This document shows, piece by piece, positions 6,192 through 12,193 of a stretch of 12,193 nucleotides of DNA; position 1 is the first letter of the stretch; every line of letters starts with the position of its first letter. The notes under the pieces were generated by a model that searched no databases, was not told the DNA's origin, and saw only the letters and a program-made list of their open reading frames with translations. The translations under genes and the position numbers were made by a program. The stretch covers positions 1-12,193 of the forward strand of contig JADFHV010000028.1 in assembly GCA_022566975.1 (NCBI GenBank), given 5' to 3'. Origin of the DNA: Chloroflexota bacterium (GTDB lineage: Bacteria; Chloroflexota; Dehalococcoidia; SAR202; UBA11138).

Positions 6192-7690
6192 TGCGCCTCC
6201 CTGAACCTATCTCAGCCGGTCTGTTGCCGGGTGCCGCCGGCGGTGCTGCGGGAGGGCTGGTGTTCGGAGCGGCCATGCTGGACCTGGGCTCGCTGCCCTC
6301 GGTCGCGTCGATTGTCCGGGTCGAGTCCGAGGCCGCAGGCTTCGCCGTCAACATGGCCATTGCGGCCACCGTAGGCTCGGGCCTCGGGCTGCTGGTGTGG
6401 CACCAGCGGCCGGGTCTGGGCGAGACGCTTCTATGGGGGATGGCGTACGGCACCCTCTGGTGGTTCATCGGCACGCTTACTCTGCATCCCCTTATTCTGG
6501 GCGACGGCGTCAGGTGGGACGCGGAGTCGGCGCAGGCGGGCCTTCCAGCCCTCCTGGGCCACATCCTGTTCGGCGCTACGGCGGGCCTGACCATAGTGTT
6601 GGCGAGGCTGGGGAGCGTCTACCGCCAACAGATGGCACGGACCTCTCTCTGGGCCCTCGTCAGGGGCGGGCTGGCCGGGGTGCTGGCGGTGTGGATGGCG
6701 GGGGCGGTCCTGGCCGCCCAGGGACAGCTCCACCTCTTCGTCGCCGCGACACCCGACGACGCCCGGGCGCTGGTATGGCTGATGACCGTCCTGGTCGGCC
6801 TGCTGGCCGGCATCGTCTTCGCCCTGCTGTACCCTCGCCCCACGGAGAGCGCCGGCGCCGGGCTCATCCGTGGCGCCATGTACGGCTTTCTGTGGTGGGT
6901 GGTGGCGCCGCTGTCTGTCCTTCCGGCGCTTGAAGGTTCCGAGCTGCCCTGGCATCTGGAAGAGGTGCGAGAGGTCTTCCAGACCCTGCCGGCCTACCTG
7001 CTGTTCGGCGCGGCCATGTCCGTCTTCTACCAGTGGCTCGGCGTTCTGGCCAGGCTGCTCTTTTCCGACGTCGTTGCCGGGGCAGACCAGGAGGGGATCG
7101 GGACGCAGGGGCTGCTGGCGCTGGCCCGGGGTCTGGTCGCCGGCTTCGTCGGAGGCCTGGTCTTCACGGGTATCATGGTCAAGACCGGGGCCCTGGGCGA
7201 CGTGGCGGGGCTGGCCGGCATGTCCTCGCCGGTGAGCGGCTTCGTGGTGCATCTGGTAATCGCCAACATAGTCGGGGCCAGCTACGGCCTTCTCTTCCGG
7301 GGCCAGAGCTACGACATCGGCTCCGCACTGGGTTGGGGTCTAACCTACGGGTTCTTATGGTGGATCATCGGCACGCTAACTCTAATGCCGGTCCTCCTTG
7401 GCTCGACGCCTGTATGGACCGCCGAGGTGGCTGCCGGGGTATTTCCGTTCCTCATCGGGCATCTTGGGTATGGCGCCGGCCTGGGCATCACCTTCTACCT
7501 GCTGGAGGCCCGCTACAGCCCCTGGTGGATTCCGAGACGGCAGGCGGAGGTGGCCCTGGTGGCCCGGCGCAAAGAGCAGGTGATGACCTCCGCGCCGGCG
7601 CTGTGGACCCTCGTAGTGGTCATCTCGCTGACGCTTCCGGTGCTCCTGGGCTCGGGGGATATCCCCCCGGTCCAGGAGTCGATATACTAG
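6191..7690 (+). CDS. Membrane protein with three tandem copies of the NDH-2-linked domain
   Basis: The start is ATG 6191, overlapping the previous stop by one base; the protein has 499 residues and about 13 predicted membrane segments. Three repeats of about 140-150 residues each carry four helices and a shared motif. Repeat 1 has YGTLWWFIGTLTLHPLILG (86-104), repeat 2 YGFLWWVVAPLSVLPALEG (231-249), repeat 3 YGFLWWIIGTLTLMPVLLG (386-404). Repeats 1 and 3 continue into LP/FP-x-L-GH (His124, His424); repeat 2 has LPAYLLFG and lacks the His. A last helix (about 469-489) follows. The same domain opens the upstream NADH dehydrogenase. Translational coupling suggests the products form a complex. 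I do not recognise a transporter or enzyme family. The same frame stays open upstream to 5639, but that part lies inside the dehydrogenase gene. Confidence 0.85.
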   Translation: MRLPEPISAGLLPGAAGGAAGGLVFGAAMLDLGSLPSVASIVRVESEAAGFAVNMAIAATVGSGLGLLVWHQRPGLGETLLWGMAYGTLWWFIGTLTLHPLILGDGVRWDAESAQAGLPALLGHILFGATAGLTIVLARLGSVYRQQMARTSLWALVRGGLAGVLAVWMAGAVLAAQGQLHLFVAATPDDARALVWLMTVLVGLLAGIVFALLYPRPTESAGAGLIRGAMYGFLWWVVAPLSVLPALEGSELPWHLEEVREVFQTLPAYLLFGAAMSVFYQWLGVLARLLFSDVVAGADQEGIGTQGLLALARGLVAGFVGGLVFTGIMVKTGALGDVAGLAGMSSPVSGFVVHLVIANIVGASYGLLFRGQSYDIGSALGWGLTYGFLWWIIGTLTLMPVLLGSTPVWTAEVAAGVFPFLIGHLGYGAGLGITFYLLEARYSPWWIPRRQAEVALVARRKEQVMTSAPALWTLVVVISLTLPVLLGSGDIPPVQESIY

Positions 7691-7703
7691 CGTTCCGTCA
7701 GAT

Positions 7704-7806
7704 CCCTCTCTGTAACTCTCGCCCCCGGGACGGGGGAGAGGATAATACCTCTTCCTCCTGTGGGGAAGATTGAGCCCTTCCTTAGCTCGTCGAAGGGAAG
7801 GGGGTT
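7704..7806. repeat. GC-rich intergenic repeat, copy B, with two hairpins
   Basis: Copy B begins CCCTCTCTGTAACTCTC and is closely related to the element at 2495-2580. Hairpin one pairs 7716-7719 and 7722-7727 with 7731-7740, leaving a two-base bulge and a GGA loop. Hairpin two pairs CCCTTCC (7775-7781) with GGAAGGG (7796-7802). It lies between the end of the 13-helix membrane protein gene and the alcohol dehydrogenase promoter, and may separate the two units. Confidence 0.65.
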
Positions 7807-7819
7807 AGAGCCGCCACAA

Positions 7820-7848
7820 ATGAGAGAGACTGCGCTAGCCTGTATAGT
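7820..7848 (+). promoter_or_regulatory. Promoter candidate for the alcohol dehydrogenase gene
   Basis: ATGAGA (7820-7825), a 17-nt spacer and TATAGT (7843-7848) match four and five of six consensus positions. Transcription would start near 7855, giving a leader of about 24 nt that contains the AAGGAGG ribosome site (7866-7872). Confidence 0.45.
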
Positions 7849-7878
7849 TCGACCCTAAGAAAGACAAGGAGGAACGTC

Positions 7879-8961
7879 ATGAAAGCCGCCGTGCTGCGAG
7901 AGGTGGACCGCCCCCTTGAGGTAGAGGACGTAGAGCTCGACGCCCCAGGCCATCGAGAGGTGGTGGTCCGCACCGGCGCCACGGGCGTCTGCCACAGCGA
8001 CCTGCACTATGTGGAGGGCAAGTACTTCATGGAGATGCCGGCTGTCCTCGGACACGAGGCGGCCGGCACCGTCGAGGCCGTGGGAGAGCACGTCTCCTAC
8101 GTCAAGCCCGGCGACCGAGTCATCATGTGCCTGTCGGTCTTCTGCGGCCTTTGCGAACGCTGCCTCGGCGGCCGTCCCAACCTGTGCACCAAGACCGATG
8201 TCGTGCGGGGTCCCGATGAGCCCTCCAGGCTGAGGCAGGGTGACACGCCGCTCACCCAGATGGCGAACCTGGGGTCATTCGCCGAGCGGATGCTCGTCCA
8301 CGAGAACTCGGTGGTGAAGGTCGGTCCCGAGGTGCCCTTCGAGCAGCTGGCCCTCATAGGATGCGGCGTGACCACGGGAGTGGGCGCGGCGCTGAACACG
8401 GCCAAGGTCGAGCCCGGGAGCACCGTGGCGGTCATCGGCTGCGGTGGCGTGGGCCTGAGTGTCGTCCAGGGGGCCAGACTGGCGGGCGCACTTCGCATCA
8501 TCGCCATCGATGCCGTAGAGACCAAGCTGGCCATGGCCCTGGAGTTCGGCGCCACCGACGTTGTGGACGCGTCCGGCGGCGGCGTGGTCCAGAAGGTGCT
8601 CGACCTGACGGGCGGCGGCGTAGACTACTCCTTCGAGGCCATCGGCACTAAAGGGACGGCAGAGCAGGCATTCGAGATGCTGCGTGAGGGCGGGACGGCC
8701 ACCATCATTGGGATGATCCCCCAGGGGACCAAGATCGAGCTGGACGGCAGCTCGTTCCTGCGGGAGCGCAGGATACAGGGCTCCAGCATGGGCTCCAACC
8801 GGTTCCGCATCGACATGCCCCGCTATATAGAGTTCTACCTGCAGGGCCGCTTGAAGCTGGACGAGATGGTAACCCAGAGGCTGAGGCTGGAGCAGATCAA
8901 CAAGGCGTTCGACGACATGAGGGAGGGCCACGTCGCCCGCAGCGTGATTGTGTTCGACTAG
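7879..8961 (+). CDS. Zinc-dependent alcohol dehydrogenase (MDR superfamily)
   Basis: The 360-residue length and all key residues fit a zinc-containing medium-chain dehydrogenase. Catalytic zinc ligands are Cys38 (GVCHSD), His59/Glu60 (GHEAAG) and Cys162 (IGCGVTTG). Structural zinc ligands are Cys89, Cys92, Cys95 and Cys103. The Rossmann motif IGCGGVGLS is at 186-194, with Asp211 at the end of the second strand, which favours NAD over NADP. The segment around 104-130 is longer than in minimal members, as in class III-like and NDMA-dependent alcohol dehydrogenases of actinobacteria and Chloroflexota. It should oxidise an alcohol or reduce an aldehyde in the cytoplasm; the substrate cannot be told. 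The start has a near-perfect AAGGAGG 6 nt upstream. It stands alone between two GC-rich repeats. Confidence 0.93.
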   Translation: MKAAVLREVDRPLEVEDVELDAPGHREVVVRTGATGVCHSDLHYVEGKYFMEMPAVLGHEAAGTVEAVGEHVSYVKPGDRVIMCLSVFCGLCERCLGGRPNLCTKTDVVRGPDEPSRLRQGDTPLTQMANLGSFAERMLVHENSVVKVGPEVPFEQLALIGCGVTTGVGAALNTAKVEPGSTVAVIGCGGVGLSVVQGARLAGALRIIAIDAVETKLAMALEFGATDVVDASGGGVVQKVLDLTGGGVDYSFEAIGTKGTAEQAFEMLREGGTATIIGMIPQGTKIELDGSSFLRERRIQGSSMGSNRFRIDMPRYIEFYLQGRLKLDEMVTQRLRLEQINKAFDDMREGHVARSVIVFD

Positions 8962-8968
8962 GCGCGGT

Positions 8969-9006
8969 CCCCTCCCTCTAGCTCCCCCCGCAAGGGGAGG
9001 GAGGAC
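8969..9006. repeat. GC-rich repeat, shorter copy C, after the alcohol dehydrogenase gene
   Basis: A stem CTCCCC (8982-8987) / GGGGAG (8994-8999) with loop CCGCAA lies just after the stop at 8961. The flanks CCCTCCCTCTAG and GGAGGA align with copies A and B. It could end transcription, but there is no T-tract. Confidence 0.5.
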
Positions 9007-9022
9007 TCAGACGCGCCCATCG

Positions 9023-9121
9023 ATGGTAATGGATTTGACCTTGAAGGCGAGAGGGTTCAGGAAGTGGCAGACGTACGCCGAGGGTGTCCTATGGAAACAC
9101 CTGCGCAGCCGCCAGCTTTAG
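9023..9121 (+). pseudogene. Fragment of a DUF559-type endonuclease gene
   Basis: A 32-codon frame from ATG 9023 to TAG 9119-9121 encodes a peptide ending QTYAEGVLWKHLRSRQL. This matches the well-known N-terminal pattern of DUF559 (PF04480, Vsr-like) proteins, where Arg/Gln-T-x-AE-x-LLW-x-x-LR-x-x-x-L precedes the nuclease core. The core itself (the usual KFRRQ and later acidic residues) is missing in all three forward frames, so this is the leftover 5' end of a lost gene. No ribosome site precedes it. The resemblance is from memory of the family pattern. Confidence 0.5.
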
Positions 9122-9125
9122 CGTG

Positions 9126-9368
9126 ATGTGCTCTCTCCAGACGGCGCTTCCGGGAGCCGGAGGCGAGCTCAAGGAGCTGCTGACCGACCTCATCATCATG
9201 GAGAGCCGGCCGGCGGGCCGGAGCGAGCGCCTTCAGGGGCTTGTGGCGGAGCTGAAAGACGCTCTGCCGGCCGGCGTGCCGGTAGATGAGCAGAGGCTCC
9301 GGGAGGCCGTTGTCGAGATGCTGGAGGCGGCGGCCCGCGTGGAGACTGCGGCCGAGCGCTCGCCGTAG
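9126..9368 (+). CDS. Small unknown protein upstream of the SirB1-family gene
   Basis: The frame is open from GTG 9084 to TAG 9366-9368; ATG 9126 (80 residues) is chosen because the earlier part overlaps the DUF559 fragment. No good ribosome site is visible, and ATG 9198 (56 residues) is another possible start. The product is soluble and mostly helical, with two charged amphipathic stretches: SERLQGLVAELKDAL and DEQRLREAVVEMLEAAARVE. It ends 5 nt before the next gene's ATG, so translation of the two may be coupled. No family recognised. It could be a true small protein or a frame kept open by high GC. Confidence 0.42.
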   Translation: MCSLQTALPGAGGELKELLTDLIIMESRPAGRSERLQGLVAELKDALPAGVPVDEQRLREAVVEMLEAAARVETAAERSP

Positions 9369-9373
9369 CGCCG

Positions 9374-10204
9374 ATGTCCCAGAGCGACGAAATCTACCGG
9401 AGGTTCGCCCGAGAGGTGGCGGCGCCGGACGATGACATCGATCTCGGCAGGGCTGCGCTGCTCATCGCGGCGACTGAGTATCCGCAGCTGGACGTCGAGA
9501 ACGAGCTAGCACATCTCGACTCGCTGGCCGCGGCGGCCTCCAGCCGCCTCAGCGGCGACCGCGACCCGCTCTACGTCGCCAACCTCCTTAGCGAGTTCCT
9601 CTTCGACGAGATCGGGTTTCGGGGCAACCATGAGGACTACTACGACCCCCGTAACAGCTTCCTAAACGAGGTGCTCAGCCGCCGCCTGGGAATCCCCATC
9701 AGCCTGTCGCTGCTCTACGTGGAGGTAGGCAAGCGGCTCGGAGTCCCCCTGGTCGGCGTAGGGATGCCCGGGCACTTCCTGGTCAGGCACCGGGACCTGG
9801 ACGACCTGTTCATAGACCCGTTTCACGGGGGCATCCTCCTGTCCGAGCGGGAGTGCCAGGAGCGGCTTCAGGAGGTCACTCAGGCTGAAGTCCAGTGGGA
9901 CTCGAGCTACGTCGCCCCGGTAACGAAGAGGGAGTTCCTGGCGAGGCTGCTGCGCAACCTGAAGGGGGTGTGTCTGGCCGGCCAGGACTATCTTCGAGCG
10001 CTGACCATCATCGATTGGATGCTCACTGTCCAGCCGGATGGAAAGCACGAGCTCAGGGACCGGGGCATCGTGCATTATCGGCTCGGCAACTACTCCGAGG
10101 CCCTGGACGATCTGCGGAGCTTTCTCGCTGCCGCACCGTCGGGCTCGGAGACCGAGTCAGTCCAACAGCTCGTCGGCCGGCTGCGGACGCTGCTGGACGA
10201 CTGA
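9374..10204 (+). CDS. SirB1-family transglutaminase-like/TPR protein
   Basis: The 276 residues match the SirB1 family (Transglut_core2 plus TPR). The core signature runs FRGNHEDYYDPRNSFLNEVL (82-101), RRLGIPISLSLLYVEVGKRL (103-122), then GVGMPGHFLVR (128-138) and FIDPFHGG (146-153). His134 and Asp148 correspond to two of the transglutaminase triad. The Cys position carries no Cys, as is usual in this family, so peptidase activity is doubtful. A TPR-like region (about 200-275, with HYRLGNYSEALDDLRSFLAA) follows and probably mediates protein contacts. No ribosome site is visible before ATG 9374, so translation probably depends on the small gene ending 5 nt upstream. The cellular role of this family is not settled. 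Confidence 0.87.
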   Translation: MSQSDEIYRRFAREVAAPDDDIDLGRAALLIAATEYPQLDVENELAHLDSLAAAASSRLSGDRDPLYVANLLSEFLFDEIGFRGNHEDYYDPRNSFLNEVLSRRLGIPISLSLLYVEVGKRLGVPLVGVGMPGHFLVRHRDLDDLFIDPFHGGILLSERECQERLQEVTQAEVQWDSSYVAPVTKREFLARLLRNLKGVCLAGQDYLRALTIIDWMLTVQPDGKHELRDRGIVHYRLGNYSEALDDLRSFLAAAPSGSETESVQQLVGRLRTLLDD

Positions 10205-10476
10205 CACGGCGCCGCCGGTGTGTCGGCCCCACTCTGAACGAGCTCTACGCTGGCGGCCCTTGCAACCCCCACCACCCGGTGATAGCTTTATCAGCCGACC
10301 GGCCGGTAATCCGTCGTGTCGAGCAGGTACTCTTCGTCCGAGCCCTGGACCGGCACGACCCTAACGAAGACCCTGGAGGGTTGCCGTCCCGGACGAGGCC
10401 GTGAACGAGCTGCGCCGCCGCTTCAACGAGGTCGGTGCGGACTGGCTCCAGCTCAACTGATGAGGAGAAAGCGACG
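10205..10476. other. Non-coding stretch with possible gene scraps
   Basis: No convincing gene is present in these 272 nt. Two short readings look protein-like. On the plus strand, frame 10377-10460 encodes a tail VPDEAVNELRRRFNEVGA and onward to TGA. On the minus strand, 10379-10291 encodes a tail containing GSDEEYLLDTTDYRPVG before TGA. Both begin without a start codon or ribosome site. They may be the decayed ends of two lost genes, or chance. Confidence 0.35.
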
Positions 10477-10854
10477 ATGAGCATGGAGAAGCTCCAGCCC
10501 GGTCAGAGCGCCGAGATGGATGCCGAGGTCACCAGGGAGATGACCGTCAACCGGATGGGCCGGGAGGGTGCGGACGTCCTATCGACTCCCGCGCTCCTGA
10601 TGCTCATGGAGGAGGTCAGCATCAAGGCGTCGGAGCCGTACCTGCCGGAAGGACACACGACGGTGGGTTATGCGGTGGACGGTCTGCGGCACCTCGTCCC
10701 GACCCCAATCGGTAGCACCGTCCGCGTGCGCTGCGAGCTGACCGAGGTGGACAGGAACCGCCTCACCTACGCCGTCGAGGCGTTCGAAGGAGAGAGCCGG
10801 ATCGGCGTCGCCACCCACAAGCGGGCCGTCATCTCGACCGATCAGGAAGCCTAG
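10477..10854 (+). CDS. FlK-like hotdog thioesterase
   Basis: The 125-residue protein has the pattern of fluoroacetyl-CoA thioesterase-like hotdog proteins: VLSTPALLMLMEE (34-46), the PEGHTTVGYAVDGLRHLVPT segment (57-76), then a strand region ending GVATHKRAVIS (110-120). Thr37, Glu45 and His72 line up in type and spacing with the Thr/Glu/His catalytic residues known from Streptomyces cattleya FlK. The family hydrolyses acyl-CoA thioesters; specificity for fluoroacetyl-CoA is confined to special members and should not be assumed. ATG 10477 is chosen over an in-frame GTG at 10435 and ATG 10483 because GAGGAG (10462-10467) lies 9 nt upstream. The gene seems to stand alone. Confidence 0.87.
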   Translation: MSMEKLQPGQSAEMDAEVTREMTVNRMGREGADVLSTPALLMLMEEVSIKASEPYLPEGHTTVGYAVDGLRHLVPTPIGSTVRVRCELTEVDRNRLTYAVEAFEGESRIGVATHKRAVISTDQEA

Positions 10855-10878
10855 TCGGGACCCGCCGATTCGATCGAT

Positions 10879-11008
10879 GTCATTCTGAACACTTCAGCGT
10901 TGCTCAGGCTAAACTCCGTGAAGAATCTAAAGAGGCCGGAACGTTGCGCGAGGTAGCTTGAACAGGCAACGGCGCTAGATTCTTCGTCGCCGCGGTCCTC
11001 AGAATGAC
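10879..11008. repeat. Long interrupted inverted repeat between convergent genes
   Basis: Outer arms GTCATTCTGA (10879-10888) and TCAGAATGAC (10999-11008) are perfect complements. Inner arms GAAGAATCTA (10920-10929) and TAGATTCTTC (10976-10985) are too. The left inter-arm spacer is 31 nt and the right one 13 nt, so one side seems to carry an extra piece. The core words CATTCTGA and GAAGAATCT are typical of a dispersed repeat found in many Chloroflexota and other bacterial genomes. It lies between the ends of the thioesterase and nadE genes and would fold into a long hairpin in either transcript. Confidence 0.75.
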
Positions 11009-11068
11009 AGACTCGGTGAACTCGGCCGGAACCTTCATAACAGGTGTGACTAAGCATCTGTAACATGT

Positions 11069-12193
11069 TCAGGCTTGATGTCCCACCTGGTACGGCCTGT
11101 ACCGGTTGGCGATGGGCATGCGGCGGTCGCGGCCGAAGTTTCGCGGAGTGATCTTGATGCCCGGTGGCGCCTGACGCCGCTTGTACTCGCTGCGGTCAAC
11201 CAGCGTGACGACCTGCTTGACGACGTCGGAGTCGAAGCCTGCGGCGACGATCTCGTCGAAGCTCCGGTCCTCTTCGACATACGCCTTAAGGATGGGGTCG
11301 AGCACCGAGTAGGGCGGCAGGCTGTCCTCGTCCTTCTGGCCGGCCCGCAGCTCCGCGCTCGGGGGCTTCTCAAGCACGGTCTGCGGGATGACGGGCGTGG
11401 GTCCAAGGCTGTTGCGGTGGCGGGCCAGCTCGTAAACCAGCAGCTTGGGAACGTCCTTGATGACGGCGAACCCGCCCGCCATGTCCCCGTAGATCGTCGC
11501 GTAGCCTGTCGCCATCTCACTCTTGTTTCCCGTGGTCAGGACCATCCAGCCGAGCTTGTTGGACAGGGCCATTATCAGATTGCCGCGGATGCGGGACTGG
11601 AGGTTCTCCTCGGCGACACCCCACTCTGTCCCGGCGAAGTGCGGCCCCAGCGTGTCCAGGGACGCCGAGAAGCTCTCCTCGATGGGGATCTCCCGGAGCT
11701 GGACCCCCAGGCTCTCCGCCACGGCCCTCGCGTCGATGACGCTACCCTCTGACGAAAAACGGGACGGCATCGCGACGCCGACCACGTTGTCCCCGCCCAG
11801 TGCGTCAGTAGCAATGGCCGCTACCAGGCTGGAGTCTATGCCGCCGGACAGCGCTATGAGCACGCTGTCGAAGCCGCACTTGCGCACATAGTCGCGCGTC
11901 CCGAGCACCAGGGCGGCATAGACCTCGCCGACGCCGTCGTAGGTGGTGGGCTGCATCCGGGGCAGAGGGGGACGCTCCGAGTCCGCCGTGTAAGCCGACA
12001 CGGCCTTGACCTCGGACCCCGTGGGAGTGGAAGAGGGGCTCGCCCGTCCGCCCGGGAAGGCGGCCTCCACCTCCAGGTCCACGACTATCAGCTCCTCTTT
12101 GAACTGGCTTCCCTGCACGATCGGCTGCCCGGACGGGTCGAAGACCATGCTGCCTCCGTCGAACACCAGCTCGTCCTGGCCGCCGACCATGTT
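11069..12193 (-). CDS. nadE: Glutamine-dependent NAD+ synthetase, 5' end outside window
   Basis: The visible 374 residues hold the end of the nitrilase-like glutaminase domain (NMVGGQDELVFDGGS) and the entire NAD synthetase domain. Numbered from the first Met at 12190, the ATP pyrophosphatase P-loop SGGIDSS is at 115-121, MPSRFSSEGS at 141-150, ENLQSRIRGN at 195-204, and the TGNKSEMATGYATIYGDMAG stretch at 220-239. The C-terminal tail has the expected NFGRDRRMPIANRYR. The enzyme amidates deamido-NAD+ using ammonia from glutamine and ATP, the last step of NAD+ synthesis. The glutaminase Glu/Lys/Cys residues and the start lie beyond 12193; complete homologues are about 550-600 residues. It converges on the thioesterase gene, separated by a long inverted repeat. 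Confidence 0.95.
   Translation of the reverse strand, partial: NMVGGQDELVFDGGSMVFDPSGQPIVQGSQFKEELIVVDLEVEAAFPGGRASPSSTPTGSEVKAVSAYTADSERPPLPRMQPTTYDGVGEVYAALVLGTRDYVRKCGFDSVLIALSGGIDSSLVAAIATDALGGDNVVGVAMPSRFSSEGSVIDARAVAESLGVQLREIPIEESFSASLDTLGPHFAGTEWGVAEENLQSRIRGNLIMALSNKLGWMVLTTGNKSEMATGYATIYGDMAGGFAVIKDVPKLLVYELARHRNSLGPTPVIPQTVLEKPPSAELRAGQKDEDSLPPYSVLDPILKAYVEEDRSFDEIVAAGFDSDVVKQVVTLVDRSEYKRRQAPPGIKITPRNFGRDRRMPIANRYRPYQVGHQA

Noticed and set aside
6431..7252. Minus-strand open frame of 273 codons within the membrane protein gene
   Set aside because: It is rich in Gln, Arg, His and Gly with no fold pattern, and is explained by the strong GC bias of the plus-strand gene.
10477..10854. 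Fluoroacetate resistance role for the FlK-like protein
   Set aside because: Only the general family and triad are visible. Nothing nearby relates to organofluorine metabolism, so the specific role is not claimed.

Overview
The window is high-GC bacterial DNA, about 60-65% by eye and locally near 80%, with closely packed genes. The protein types and the short GC-rich intergenic repeats resemble uncultured Chloroflexota of the Dehalococcoidia/SAR202 type. That placement rests on general resemblance only; there is no rRNA or other phylogenetic marker here. I saw no tRNA, CRISPR array, insertion sequence or phage gene.

Left end (1-1006). A partial, lower-GC membrane protein gene runs off the left edge on the minus strand. 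It sits 14 nt downstream of a small 101-residue protein gene, probably in the same operon. A roughly 330-nt gap with a hairpin-bearing GC-rich stretch and a good promoter candidate follows.

Positions 1007-3035. The plus strand carries an SDR-fold protein whose Ser/Tyr/Lys catalytic positions are all replaced, then an SRPBCC-fold protein. The latter converges on a DinB/maleylpyruvate-isomerase-like protein. A GC-rich repeat between the two convergent genes supplies the last codons of both.

Positions 3036-4313. A 161-residue protein of unknown function lies just upstream of the DinB-like gene on the minus strand. It is divergent from an SAM-methyltransferase-like gene that probably starts at TTG. 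The two share a short promoter region.

Positions 4377-7690. This is the most distinctive part. A 604-residue protein joins an N-terminal four-helix membrane domain to a complete type II NADH dehydrogenase. Its stop overlaps the start of a 499-residue membrane protein built from three copies of the same membrane domain. The pair may form a membrane NADH:quinone oxidoreductase with a dedicated membrane partner. The role of the membrane module is unknown.

Positions 7691-10854. A second copy of the GC-rich repeat precedes a zinc-dependent alcohol dehydrogenase gene, and a shorter related copy follows it. Next come a fragment of a DUF559-type endonuclease gene, a small unknown protein, a SirB1-family transglutaminase-like/TPR protein, a 270-nt stretch with only gene scraps, and a FlK-like hotdog thioesterase.

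Right end (10855-12193). A long inverted repeat of a kind seen scattered in many bacterial genomes lies between the thioesterase gene and a convergent gene. That gene is a glutamine-dependent NAD+ synthetase (nadE) and runs off the right edge. NAD synthesis, NADH oxidation, the alcohol dehydrogenase and the SDR share the NAD(H) theme, but they are in separate transcription units and no pathway can be assembled from them.
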